From Actinacidiphila alni (lineage in GTDB: Bacteria; Actinomycetota; Actinomycetes; Streptomycetales; Streptomycetaceae): a DNA stretch of 64,000 nucleotides. Positions 33,426 through 41,379 of this stretch are shown here, in pieces. The notes beneath the pieces were generated by a model that did no database searches, was not told the DNA's origin, and was given only the letters and a program-made list of their open reading frames with translations. The position numbers and the translations under genes were made by a program. The stretch covers positions 248,001 through 312,000 of the forward strand of contig NZ_FONG01000003.1 of NCBI RefSeq assembly GCF_900112845.1. The letters are read 5' to 3'. Position 1 is the stretch's first letter. The number at the start of each line of letters is the position of its first letter.

Positions 33426-34330
33426 TGCTGCACACCCGCACCACACCCGCCGAGCGACGGACCCTGTTCCGTCAACGCCTCGCCACTGGACGGCTGTTGC
33501 AGATGCCGGGCGCGATCAACCCGTACTCCGCCAAGCTGATCGAGAACCACGGCTTCGAGGCGGCGTATCTGTCCGGCGCCGTACTCGCCGCCGAACTCTG
33601 CCTGCCCGACATCGGGTTGACGACGTCGACCGAGATCGCCGCCCGCGCCCAGCAGGTCACCCGGGTCACCGACCTGCCGGTGTTGATCGACGGCGACACC
33701 GGCTTCGGCGCCCCGGTCAACGCCGCCCGCACCGTCCAGCTCTTCGAGGACGCGGGCCTGGCCGGAATGCACCTGGAGGACCAGGTCGCCGTCAAGCGCT
33801 GCGGCCACCTCGACGGCAAGACGCTCGTGTCCCGGGACGAGATGGTCCAGCGGGTACGGGCCGCGGCCGACGCCCGGCGCGACGACGGCTTCCTGCTGAT
33901 GGCCCGCACCGACGCCCGCGCCGTCGAGGGGCTGGACGCGGCGATCGAGCGCGCCAAGGCGTACGTGGACGCGGGCGCCGACGCGGTCTTCCCCGAAGCG
34001 CTCGCGGACGAGGGCGAGTTCGCGGCCTTCCGCGCCGCCGTGGACGTGCCGCTGCTCGCCAACATGACCGAATTCGGGAAGAGCCGGCTGCTCACCGCGG
34101 CCGAGCTGGAGAACCTCGGCTACAACATCGCCCTCTACCCGGTCACCCTCTTCCGCCTCGCCAACGGTGCCATCGAGGAGGGCTTGCGCACACTCGCCGC
34201 CGACGGCACCCAGGAATCCCTGCTGCCGCGGATGCAGACCCGCTCCCGGCTCTACGAAGTCCTCGGTTACGAGGACTACACGGCCTTCGACTCGGCCGTC
34301 TTCGACTTCACGCTGCCGCCCGGCGCCTGA
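33425..34330 (+). CDS. prpB: Methylisocitrate lyase
   Basis: A 301-aa isocitrate lyase-superfamily enzyme that splits 2-methylisocitrate into pyruvate and succinate. The active-site signature KRCGHLDGK contains the catalytic Cys; DGDTGFG supplies metal-binding residues and MARTDARAVEGLDAAI follows. The ATG overlaps the prpD stop (TGATG), so the two are coupled. Length and motifs fit PrpB rather than isocitrate lyase, which is much longer. Confidence 0.94.
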   Translation: MLHTRTTPAERRTLFRQRLATGRLLQMPGAINPYSAKLIENHGFEAAYLSGAVLAAELCLPDIGLTTSTEIAARAQQVTRVTDLPVLIDGDTGFGAPVNAARTVQLFEDAGLAGMHLEDQVAVKRCGHLDGKTLVSRDEMVQRVRAAADARRDDGFLLMARTDARAVEGLDAAIERAKAYVDAGADAVFPEALADEGEFAAFRAAVDVPLLANMTEFGKSRLLTAAELENLGYNIALYPVTLFRLANGAIEEGLRTLAADGTQESLLPRMQTRSRLYEVLGYEDYTAFDSAVFDFTLPPGA

Positions 34331-34401
34331 CACACCGTCACCCCCCCGGCGCCTGACGGCATGTCAGCCGCCCTGCCCCCGCTCCGTACCGGAGGACACC
34401 C

Positions 34402-35547
34402 ATGACCAGCGCCCCGACCGTGCCCCCCGAGATCCACCGCGGCCTCGCCGGTGTCGTCGTCGACACCACCGAGATCTCCACCGTCATCCAGGAGACCAAC
34501 TCCCTGACCTACCGCGGCTATCCGGTGCAGGATCTCGCCGCCCACCGCTCGTTCGAGGAGGTCGCGTACCTGCTGTGGCACGGCGACCTGCCCGACGCCG
34601 CGCAACTGCGGGAGTTCACCGCCCGCGAGCGTGCCCTGCGCCCGCTGGACCGCACCACCGCGGAATTCCTGGTCCGGCTGCCCGAGACCTGTCATCCGAT
34701 GGACGTGCTGCGGACCGCCGTCAGCTTCTTCGGCGCCGAGGACCCCACCGAGGACGACGGCAGCCCGGCCGCCAACCGTGCCAAGTCCCTGAGCCTGCTG
34801 GCGAAGCTGCCCACCGTCGTCGCCGCCGACCACCGCAGGCGGCGCGGACTCGACCTGATCCAGCCCGACCCGGCCCTCGGCTACGCCGAGAACTTCTTCC
34901 ACATGTGCTTCGGCCGCGTCCCCGAGCCCGAGGTCGTCCGCTGCTTCGAGATCTCCCTCATCCTCTACGCCGAACACAGCTTCAACGCCTCGACGTTCAC
35001 CGCGCGCGTGGTCACCTCCACGCTCTCCGACCTCTACAGCGCGGTCACCGCCGCCATCGGCGCCCTCAAGGGCCCCCTGCACGGCGGCGCCAACGAGGCC
35101 GTGATGCACATGCTCAACGAGATCGGCGACCCGCGGCGGGCCGCCGACTGGCTCGACGAAGCCCTCGCCTCCCAGCGGAAGATCATGGGCTTCGGCCACC
35201 GCGTCTACAAGAACGGCGACTCCCGCGTCCCGATCATGCAGGAGGCCACCGACCGCCTCGTCGCCCGCGCCGGCGACCCCGAGGCCGCCCGCCTCGCCAC
35301 CCTGCACGCGGCGCTGCGGCACGCCATGCTCACCCGCAAGGCCATCCACCCCAACCTCGACTACCCGGCCGGCCTCGCGTACCACCTCATGGGCTTCGAC
35401 ATCCCCACCTTCACGCCGATCTTCGTGATGAGCCGCATCACCGGCTGGACCGCCCACATCACCGAACAGCTCGAACACAACGCCCTCATCAGGCCCTTGG
35501 CGTCCTACGACGGCCGGGACCAGCGCCCGGTCCCGGCCGGGGCCTGA
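34402..35547 (+). CDS. prpC: 2-methylcitrate synthase / citrate synthase-like
   Basis: A 381-aa citrate synthase-fold enzyme condensing propionyl-CoA with oxaloacetate. Catalytic blocks are complete: EHSFNASTF with the first active-site His, LKGPLHGGANEAVMHML with the second, IMGFGHRVYKNGDSR, and HPNLDYPAGLAYHLMGF with the catalytic Asp. The position after prpD and prpB identifies methylcitrate as the product; citrate synthase side activity is usual. It begins 71 bases after prpB and completes the methylcitrate cycle without needing cobalamin. Confidence 0.93.
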   Translation: MTSAPTVPPEIHRGLAGVVVDTTEISTVIQETNSLTYRGYPVQDLAAHRSFEEVAYLLWHGDLPDAAQLREFTARERALRPLDRTTAEFLVRLPETCHPMDVLRTAVSFFGAEDPTEDDGSPAANRAKSLSLLAKLPTVVAADHRRRRGLDLIQPDPALGYAENFFHMCFGRVPEPEVVRCFEISLILYAEHSFNASTFTARVVTSTLSDLYSAVTAAIGALKGPLHGGANEAVMHMLNEIGDPRRAADWLDEALASQRKIMGFGHRVYKNGDSRVPIMQEATDRLVARAGDPEAARLATLHAALRHAMLTRKAIHPNLDYPAGLAYHLMGFDIPTFTPIFVMSRITGWTAHITEQLEHNALIRPLASYDGRDQRPVPAGA

Positions 35548-35641
35548 TATTCCGTCCGATCCCGGGAATCGGTGGCGCGGCGCCCGCGGCCGTCCCTACG
35601 ATGCGGGCTGGACAACGGATCTGACGGTCCGACAACTTCAT

Positions 35642-35744
35642 GCGTCGACGGGTGGGGGAAGCCGGTGCGAATCCGGCGCTGACCTGCAGTCGTGAGCGGC
35701 ACCGCGTGGTGCCGCGAGTCGAAATGCCCACCGGACGACGCGTC
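35642..35744 (+). ncRNA. Cobalamin riboswitch
   Basis: The core GGGGGAAGCCGGTGCGAATC (35653-35672) and CGGCGCTGACCTGCAGTCGT is the conserved cobalamin aptamer. GAGTCGAAATGCCCACC (35716-35732) matches the B12-box side, and the ends pair as GCGTCG...GGGTGGG with CCCACC...CGACGC. It lies 150 bases before a secreted DUF4430 gene. A GC-rich segment from 35850 (GGGGACCCGGTGCGGACCCC) could form the expression platform hairpin. Confidence 0.88.
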
Positions 35745-35894
35745 ACGCTTCCCACTGCCACGGTCTGCAGCGCGGAGCCCGAACCCTCACCGGGTTCACC
35801 CGGAACCGCGCGCTGCCCCGTGGGGGCGTGAGGAGGCGGGTGGCCGGGGAGCGCGGGGACCCGGTGCGGACCCCGTCCGAAGGGTCGTATCCCT

Positions 35895-36386
35895 GTGTTT
35901 CGCACCCGTACTCCGCGTATCGCCTTCGGCGTCGCCGCACTCGGCCTGGCCGCCGTCGGCGCGACCGCCGCTCCGGCCGCCGCCGAGCCCAGCGCCGCGA
36001 GCGCGGCGCCCGCGCTGGTCCAGTTGAGCGTCGTCGACGCCACGCACACGGTGTTCAAGGGCCTCGTCCTGACCAACGGCCACACCGTCACCACCGCATC
36101 CGGCGGCACCCACGTCTGCGACGGCACCAACGGCGGCGCGAACCCCAGCCGCGTCCCCACCCCGACGGCGGCCCTGGACACCGCCGCCCGGCTGACCCAC
36201 TCCAGCTGGGACGGCCCCTGGTACGACTCGTTCAGCGACTACAACGTCACCACCATCGCCGGGGAGACCGCAGGCCCCGGCACGTACTGGAACATCTCCG
36301 TCAACGGCGTCTCGATCCCGGTGGGCGGCTGCCAGTTCCGCATCAGGACAGGGGACAAGGTCGCGTTCACCATCACGCCGTTCTAG
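35895..36386 (+). CDS. Secreted DUF4430 (transcobalamin-like C-terminal) protein
   Basis: A 163-aa exported protein. A signal peptide spans about residues 1-31 ([22 protein letters not shown]). The mature part ends in a DUF4430 domain: [30 protein letters not shown] then [13 protein letters not shown], the fold shared with the C-terminal lobe of transcobalamin and intrinsic factor. Two Cys residues (HVCDG, GGCQF) may form a disulfide. The start is a GTG at 35895 with only a weak AAGGG upstream. Control by the cobalamin riboswitch suggests it captures or handles extracellular cobalamin; direct binding is an inference. Confidence 0.8.
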   Translation: MFRTRTPRIAFGVAALGLAAVGATAAPAAAEPSAASAAPALVQLSVVDATHTVFKGLVLTNGHTVTTASGGTHVCDGTNGGANPSRVPTPTAALDTAARLTHSSWDGPWYDSFSDYNVTTIAGETAGPGTYWNISVNGVSIPVGGCQFRIRTGDKVAFTITPF

Positions 36387-36429
36387 AGCGCTCTGCCCAG
36401 GCTGTCGGGCGGCGGCTTACGGTGACGGT

Positions 36430-37347
36430 ATGCGCATCGTCTCGCTGCTGCCCGCGGCCACCGACATCGTCGTCGAACTCGGTCTCGGCGACCGCCTCGT
36501 CGGACGCACCCACGAGTGCGACTGGCCGCCGGAGGTCGTGGCGCCGGTGCCGGTGGTGACGCGCGCGGAGTTCGACGCCGACGCGCTGAGCAGCCGGGAG
36601 ATCTCCGAAGCGGTGGGCGGCGCCGCGCACCGCGGCTCCTCCCTCTACACCCTGGACGCCGAGGCGCTCGCCGACCTGGCGCCCGACGTCATCCTGACCC
36701 AGGACCTGTGCCGGGTCTGCGCAGTCTCCTACCGCTCGGTCGCCGACACCGTACGCGTCCAGGACGGCCCCGGGCCGACCGTACTCAGCCTGGAGCCGCA
36801 CACCCTGCCCGATGTCCTGGCCTGTCTGCGCGAGGTGGGCGACGTCCTCGGTGTCCCCGAGACCGCCGCCGGCCGTGTGACCGAACTGGAGCAGCGCCTC
36901 GCGGCCGTACGGGACCGGGTCCGGGGCGTGCTCCGGCCGCGCGTGGCCGCGGTGGAATGGCTGGACCCGCTGTGGCCGGCCGGGCACTGGGTGCCCGAGC
37001 AGATCCGCTGCGCGGGCGGCGAACCCCTGCTCGCCGCCCCCGGCGAGCACACCACACCGATGACGTGGCCCGACCTGCGCGACGCCGATCCCGACGTCGT
37101 CCTCCTGCTGCCCTGCGGCTTCCCGCCCGACCGCACGGTGAAGGAGGCCGGCCTGCTGACCGCCCTCCCCGGCTGGCCCGAGCTGACCGCGGTCACCATG
37201 GGGGAGGTGTGGGTCCTCGACGGCCCCGCCTACTTCAACCGGCCCGGCCCGCGCGTCGTCCGGGGGGTCGAAGTCCTCGCCCACGTCCTGCACGGCGCCG
37301 GCGTCGGGGAGCCCGTCCACCACGGCGAGGCGCACCGCCTGTCGTAG
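36430..37347 (+). CDS. BtuF-like substrate-binding protein lacking a signal peptide
   Basis: A 305-aa type III periplasmic-binding-fold protein like Btu[35 protein letters not shown] at the N-terminus, [58 protein letters not shown], and the [20 protein letters not shown] end. It starts directly at the first beta strand with no signal peptide or lipobox, so it should stay in the cytoplasm. It follows the riboswitch-linked DUF4430 gene by 44 bases on the same strand and may share its transcript. Cytosolic members of this family are common in actinobacteria and their function is not settled. Confidence 0.82.
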   Translation: MRIVSLLPAATDIVVELGLGDRLVGRTHECDWPPEVVAPVPVVTRAEFDADALSSREISEAVGGAAHRGSSLYTLDAEALADLAPDVILTQDLCRVCAVSYRSVADTVRVQDGPGPTVLSLEPHTLPDVLACLREVGDVLGVPETAAGRVTELEQRLAAVRDRVRGVLRPRVAAVEWLDPLWPAGHWVPEQIRCAGGEPLLAAPGEHTTPMTWPDLRDADPDVVLLLPCGFPPDRTVKEAGLLTALPGWPELTAVTMGEVWVLDGPAYFNRPGPRVVRGVEVLAHVLHGAGVGEPVHHGEAHRLS

Positions 37348-37379
37348 CCGGGGAGTCGCGGTGCTGTCGTCGCCCTGAC

Positions 37380-37907
37380 TTACCCGCGGCTTTCGAACAT
37401 CTCCCAGACGATCCGGGCAGCCGACGATTCAGGGGTGAGGGTGATGTGCCCGTCGGCTTGGAATGTGTAGAGGATGACGCTGTCTTCGCAAGGAGACGGT
37501 TGGTGGAGCGGGGGCGTCAGGGGTGGGGGCGTCACCGTGGCGGTGACGCCCCCTGGTCCTGTGCAGCCGTAGGCGAGCCGGCGCGGTGCGGTGGCCCCCG
37601 GCCGTAATTGGATGGAGACAGGACGGCCTGGTGCTCCGACGCCGTGGGCGAGGAGCTTGGCGACCCGTGCGGTGCGCAGCAGGCGTTGGTGAAAGTCGTC
37701 CCGGATGGTGGTGTCGTTCGCAGGGGCGGGCCGCGGGCGGTGGGAGGTCCTGGACTCCACGAGGTCGGGGTTGTGCTTGGCGGTGAGCATGCCGGAGTGG
37801 GCCAGGGCCAGTCCGCCGAGAAGAGCGAGCGTGCCCAGCGTCAAGGCGGCGCGTATGAGGCATGACCTCTGCGTTTGTGCGGGTTGCGGTAATCGAGGGC
37901 TGGGCAC
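37380..37907 (-). CDS. Hypothetical membrane-anchored or secreted protein
   Basis: A 175-aa protein I do not recognise. One hydrophobic segment at about residues 18-36 (IRAALTLGTLALLGGLALA) could be a signal peptide or anchor; the rest is extracytoplasmic, Pro- and Thr-rich in the middle, with two Cys (YGCTG, SPCED) that may pair. The GTG at 37907 has a good GGAAGGGA ribosome binding site 5 bases away. It may form a unit with the XRE regulator upstream on the same strand. Confidence 0.6.
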   Translation of the reverse strand: MPSPRLPQPAQTQRSCLIRAALTLGTLALLGGLALAHSGMLTAKHNPDLVESRTSHRPRPAPANDTTIRDDFHQRLLRTARVAKLLAHGVGAPGRPVSIQLRPGATAPRRLAYGCTGPGGVTATVTPPPLTPPLHQPSPCEDSVILYTFQADGHITLTPESSAARIVWEMFESRG

Positions 37908-37968
37908 TGGTTCCCTTCCATGGAGCGGACAGTGCGAACCCGACGCGGACCAGCCCGTCCGCCGATGG

Positions 37969-38817
37969 TCACTTGGCGAAGGCGGCCAGCGCGGTGGCGA
38001 TCAGAGCGATGGCGCGGGCGCCGTACACGGCGTGGCGGTCAAGGGCGGCGAAGGCGTTGGTGTACTGCGTGACCTCGCGGGTTTGCTTCAGAGTGAGGAA
38101 GGCGGAGACGAGTTCGACGTGGACCTGGCGGTCGTCGAAGAGCCAGAAGTCCTCGACGGGCCACATGTCGTACCGGCCGGCGTCGCGGGGGATGACCCCG
38201 AGGCTGACGGTGGGCAGGACGACGATTTCGAGCAGTCGGCTGAGCTGTTCGACCATGAGGTTGTCGTCGCCGAGCCGGTAGTGCAGGACGGACTCCTCCA
38301 GCACGATGGCGAACTGCTTGCCCGGGGTCGACAGAACCTTCTGCTTGTTTATGCGGGTCTGTACGGCTTGGTCGATGTCGTTGGGCACCTCGCGGCGGTC
38401 CCTGATCGCCGAGAGGACGGCCCGGGTGTACGCCTCGGTCTGGAGCGGGCCGGGGACCATGCAGTGGGCGTAGGCCTTGAAACGCTGGGTCTGCTCCCAC
38501 AGCGGGAGGACGGAGTCCTGCGCGCGTTTGAGGCCGGCGCGCTCCATCGTGCGCCACTCGATGTACATGCCGGAGATGCCGCGTGCCATGGCGAGCAGTT
38601 CGTCCGTCTGCTCCTCCGCCTCGCACGTCGTGGTCCAGGCGCGGATGTCGGCCGGCGTCGGTGCGGAGCGGCCCAGCTCGATCCGGCTGCATTTGGACTC
38701 GTGCCAGCCGCAGCGTTGGGCCAGTTCACGGGCGGTGATCCCGTATTCCTGGCGGAGTGAGCGTAACCGCTTGCCCAGAGTGAGCCTGGCTTCCCTGAGC
38801 GTGGAGGAGTCTGACAT
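37969..38817 (-). CDS. Scr1/WhiJ-type XRE regulator (DUF5753)
   Basis: A 282-aa protein with an XRE helix-turn-helix (LRSLRQEYGITARELAQRCGWHESKCSRIELGRSAPTPADIRAW) and a C-terminal DUF5753 domain (GMYIEWRTMERAGLKRAQ, LWEQTQRFKAYAHCMVPGPLQTEAYTRAVL, RLGDDNLMVEQLSRLLE). Streptomyces encode dozens of such proteins, each paired with a small partner, and some (WhiJ, Scr1 loci) affect development. The small acidic partner lies 84 bases upstream on the same strand. The ATG at 38817 was chosen because the helix-turn-helix begins soon after it. Confidence 0.9.
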   Translation of the reverse strand: MSDSSTLREARLTLGKRLRSLRQEYGITARELAQRCGWHESKCSRIELGRSAPTPADIRAWTTTCEAEEQTDELLAMARGISGMYIEWRTMERAGLKRAQDSVLPLWEQTQRFKAYAHCMVPGPLQTEAYTRAVLSAIRDRREVPNDIDQAVQTRINKQKVLSTPGKQFAIVLEESVLHYRLGDDNLMVEQLSRLLEIVVLPTVSLGVIPRDAGRYDMWPVEDFWLFDDRQVHVELVSAFLTLKQTREVTQYTNAFAALDRHAVYGARAIALIATALAAFAK

Positions 38818-38901
38818 GCAGACAGTTTGCAGGGTGCGCGCCCGGACCGCGAATCCGGGTGCGCACCTCAACTAGCAGCGAAATACCGCTCCTTGGTCTG
38901 G

Positions 38902-39144
38902 TTAGACCGCCTTCCGGCGTGCGCGAACGTGCACCTCGTCTGCGGTACGAGGGAAGAGGGAGAGGATTCGCTTGGGGAACTCGATGACCGTTTCGTGCTC
39001 CGGGACCGTGATGGCGGTCAGCCGGCTCGCGTCCACCACCTTCCATGACTGGAAGAGGAACGTGTCCGTCTCGTCGTCGTAGTACAAGGTCGGACTGTTG
39101 TTGTCCGGGCTTTCCGGGTCCCTGAAGAGCTCATGCAGCGACAT
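38902..39144 (-). CDS. Small acidic partner protein of Scr1-type regulator
   Basis: An 80-aa protein with PTLYYDDETDTFLFQSWKVVDASRLTAITVPEHETVIEFPKRIL. The pattern (substrate-like YYDDETDTFLFQSWKV then a beta-rich HETVIEFP end) resembles small proteins encoded next to DUF5753 regulators in Streptomyces. It precedes the regulator in the same direction. It probably binds or antagonises the regulator, as known for analogous pairs. Confidence 0.7.
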   Translation of the reverse strand: MSLHELFRDPESPDNNSPTLYYDDETDTFLFQSWKVVDASRLTAITVPEHETVIEFPKRILSLFPRTADEVHVRARRKAV

Positions 39145-39206
39145 CTGTACCCTCCCGTTGTGATCTACGAACTCACTCAGGCAAGGTTGCTCGATTACGG
39201 AACGCC

Positions 39207-39271
39207 ACCGAAAGGTGCTTGCGGATACTTGCGGCGACTTTGATTGATCATTCCGAAAGGTGCGGCGACTT
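39207..39271. repeat. Short direct repeats upstream of Scr1-type locus
   Basis: CCGAAAGGTGC occurs at 39208 and 39253, and TGCGGCGACTT at 39230 and 39261; in the second copy the two blocks overlap, so a 13-base piece is missing. They lie in the 306-base gap between divergent genes and may be operator sites. Nothing else is recognisable in 39145-39450. Confidence 0.45.
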
Positions 39272-39450
39272 GCGCGGAGCGGCCTGACCGGCTGTGGATC
39301 ATGGCGGCAGGCTTGAATTCCGCGCACGCGACCCCTGGGGCATTGACAGGTACATGCCTGTAGATGATTCTGTACTGCCGCCCCACGCCGGCCGATCGGC
39401 CGCCCAAGGGCGGCGCTTTGAGCATCCTGATCCCCCATCAAGGAGCCGGC

Positions 39451-40173
39451 GTGCGCAAATTCCTGACCCGCGTTCCCGTCACCGCTGTAGCGGTGGCCGC
39501 CTTCACCGTCCCCGGGATCGTTCTGCCGGTTGGTGCCGCGACAGCGACAGCGGCGTCCTTCCGCCCCGTGCACTACAACATCAACGGTTACAACTGGGGC
39601 GGCTACGCCGCTCAGGGCAGCAACTTCACCTCGGTCTCGGCGACATGGACCGAAGCGAACGCGACCTGCAATTCGCGGAACGACCTGTATGCCCCGTGGG
39701 TCGGCATCGACGGGTACGGCTCGTCCACCGTCGAGCAGACCGGGGTGGCGACCGACTGCTCCACCGGCAGGCCGGTGCACCAGGCGTGGTACGAGATGTA
39801 CCCGGCCAACCCCGTCTATCTGAGCACGAGTTCGTATCCGGTCTCGGCCGGCGACCACATCACCGCCTCGGTGACCTATGCCGGAAGCAGCACATACACG
39901 CTGAAGCTGAACGACTCCTCACGCGGGTGGACCTACACCACCACGAAAACCCTCTCCTCGCGCCGGGCCAGCGCCGAGGTCATCATCGAGTCGCCGACCG
40001 GGGCGTACCCGAACTTCGGCACCCTCAACTTCACCTCGGCCACCGTCAACGGCTCTTCCCTCGGCTCTTTTGGCCCGGTCGCGCTCGACCCGTCGAACGG
40101 TGCCTACGAGGCCCGGACCAGCACACTCGGATCAGGCGGCACCAGCTTCAGCGAGACCTACCTGCGTGAATAG
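39451..40173 (+). CDS. Secreted G1-family (eqolisin-type) peptidase
   Basis: A 240-aa secreted protein. The signal peptide (about 1-35) is VPVTAVAVAAFTVPGIVLPVGAATATAAS. The mature part matches peptidase family G1: YNWGGYAAQGSNFTSVSATWTEA, APWVGIDGYGSSTVEQTG with the likely catalytic Gln, HQAWYEMYPAN, and RRASAEVIIESPTG with the likely catalytic Glu. These glutamic peptidases usually work at acidic pH and are mainly known from fungi and some bacteria. The GTG at 39451 has AGGAG 5 bases upstream. Confidence 0.85.
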   Translation: MRKFLTRVPVTAVAVAAFTVPGIVLPVGAATATAASFRPVHYNINGYNWGGYAAQGSNFTSVSATWTEANATCNSRNDLYAPWVGIDGYGSSTVEQTGVATDCSTGRPVHQAWYEMYPANPVYLSTSSYPVSAGDHITASVTYAGSSTYTLKLNDSSRGWTYTTTKTLSSRRASAEVIIESPTGAYPNFGTLNFTSATVNGSSLGSFGPVALDPSNGAYEARTSTLGSGGTSFSETYLRE

Positions 40174-40240
40174 CACCGGTCCGCAAACGCCGTTCACCGT
40201 CCACCGCCGGCGAAACGCATGAAGCAGGCGACGGGCGACG

Positions 40241-40291
40241 CCGGGGCCGGGACACGCGTCATGACCACGCACGACGACCGGCCGGCCCCGG
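40241..40291. terminator. Hairpin between convergent genes
   Basis: Ten-base perfect arms CCGGGGCCGG (40241-40250) and CCGGCCCCGG (40282-40291) with a 31-base loop, between the G1 peptidase and the convergent chimera. The loop is long, so terminator function is uncertain. Confidence 0.3.
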
Positions 40292-40352
40292 TCACCCGGC
40301 TCCGTAAACCGGGCGTCAGCAGGGAACACCGCCTCGCCGGCGTGGCGCCGGG

Positions 40353-40913
40353 CTATTCGCCCTGACGGCGGGTGGGGCTGGTGGCGGTGTGCAGGAAGAA
40401 CGCGTCGATGTTTTGGACGGCCTTGAGGAAGTCGTCGAGGTTGACCGGCTTGGTGACGTACGCGTTGGCGTGGTGCTGGTAGGCCGCGTCCACGTCCTCC
40501 GGGGCGTTGGAGGTGGTCAGGACGACGACCGGTACGACTTTGAGCCGGGGGTCGCTCTTGATGTGGCGGAGGAGCTCGCGGCCGTTCATGCGCGGCATGT
40601 TCAGGTCGAGCACGATGATGTCGGGCAGTTCGGCGGTCTCGTCCTGAAGGTGTTCCAGGGCTTCGAGACCGTCGGTCGCCCGGGTGATGCTGCGGGCCAG
40701 ACCGCCTTGTTCCAGGGCCTCTTCGATCAGCAACGGCAGCCATGCGCCGTGGACGAGCTTGGTGAGGCTGGCCGCCACGAACAGCAGGTCGATGACGAGC
40801 AGGACCGTCGCCCCGGTCGCGACCAGCCACATCAGCGTGTTCCATCTCGTCCGCGCGACGTAGAAGACGCGACGTAGAAGAACAGCAGCGTCACGCGCCC
40901 CGGACCGCTGCAC
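40353..40913 (-). CDS. Chimera of Kup K+ transporter segment and response-regulator receiver
   Basis: A 186-aa frame made of two unrelated parts. Residues of about 22-62 (TLMWLVATGATVLLVIDLLF, VAASLTKLVHGAWLPLLI) are a helix and loop of a Kup-type potassium transporter. From LLIEEALEQ onward it is a CheY-like receiver: IIVLDLNMPRMNG with the phospho-Asp, VVVLTTS with the Thr and YVTKPVN with the Lys. The receiver's first strand and its acidic metal-binding pair are missing, replaced by the Kup segment. The receiver half is close to Rcp1-type single-domain response regulators. It is probably a product of illegitimate recombination at LLI; function is doubtful. Confidence 0.7.
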   Translation of the reverse strand: MQRSGARDAAVLLRRVFYVARTRWNTLMWLVATGATVLLVIDLLFVAASLTKLVHGAWLPLLIEEALEQGGLARSITRATDGLEALEHLQDETAELPDIIVLDLNMPRMNGRELLRHIKSDPRLKVVPVVVLTTSNAPEDVDAAYQHHANAYVTKPVNLDDFLKAVQNIDAFFLHTATSPTRRQGE

Positions 40914-40925
40914 GCATCCGGGGCT

Positions 40926-41306
40926 TCACTCCTTGGGGACCACCTCGAGGGTGTTGCGGCGTACGGGCTCGGTCGACATCGTCACCGAGTACTCGCTGTC
41001 GGCGTACTTCTCCAGGTAGGAGGCGTCGACGGCCTGGTTGGTCTCCTCGTCGTCGGGGTCGACGGGTACGGAGCGCACGGGCTTGTCGACCCCGCCGGCC
41101 GAGATCCGGCCCCGGCCGGTCTTCAGGGCCGGCCCGTACCACTTCCCCTGCGTGCCGTTGTAGGAGCGGATGAAGATCCGGTTCCCGACGGGCACGGACC
41201 AGATGTCGACGGTCTTGGGGGTGGTTCCGTCGGGCAGGGTCGCCCCGACGGTGAGGTAGGTCTCGGCGTTGATGCGGTCGAGCTCGTCCGGGGTCCATGC
41301 GGTCAT
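40926..41306 (-). CDS. DUF2255 family protein
   Basis: A 126-aa small soluble protein of the DUF2255 family: WTPDELDRINAETYLTVGA, then TVDIWSVPVGNRIFIRSYNGTQGKWYGPALKTGRGRISAGG. These are related in outline to FMN-binding split-barrel proteins of the pyridoxamine oxidase group. ATG at 41306. It lies 12 bases upstream of the chimera gene on the same strand. Role unknown. Confidence 0.8.
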   Translation of the reverse strand: MTAWTPDELDRINAETYLTVGATLPDGTTPKTVDIWSVPVGNRIFIRSYNGTQGKWYGPALKTGRGRISAGGVDKPVRSVPVDPDDEETNQAVDASYLEKYADSEYSVTMSTEPVRRNTLEVVPKE

Positions 41307-41379
41307 GGCCGGTCTTCCTTTCGCGTCTGCGGTCAGGCTGTCCCGCGTGATCGGTGCGGGGCAGCGACGACTGCCTGGG

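Noticed and set aside
35655..35690. tRNA-like GGTGCGAATCC segment
   Set aside because: It is part of the cobalamin aptamer; no acceptor stem or anticodon arm is present. No other tRNA-like TPsiC segment was noticed in the window.
40132..40845. Alternative frame overlapping the Kup/receiver chimera
   Set aside because: Arg/Pro/Gly-rich translation without family features; the receiver motifs are in the other frame.
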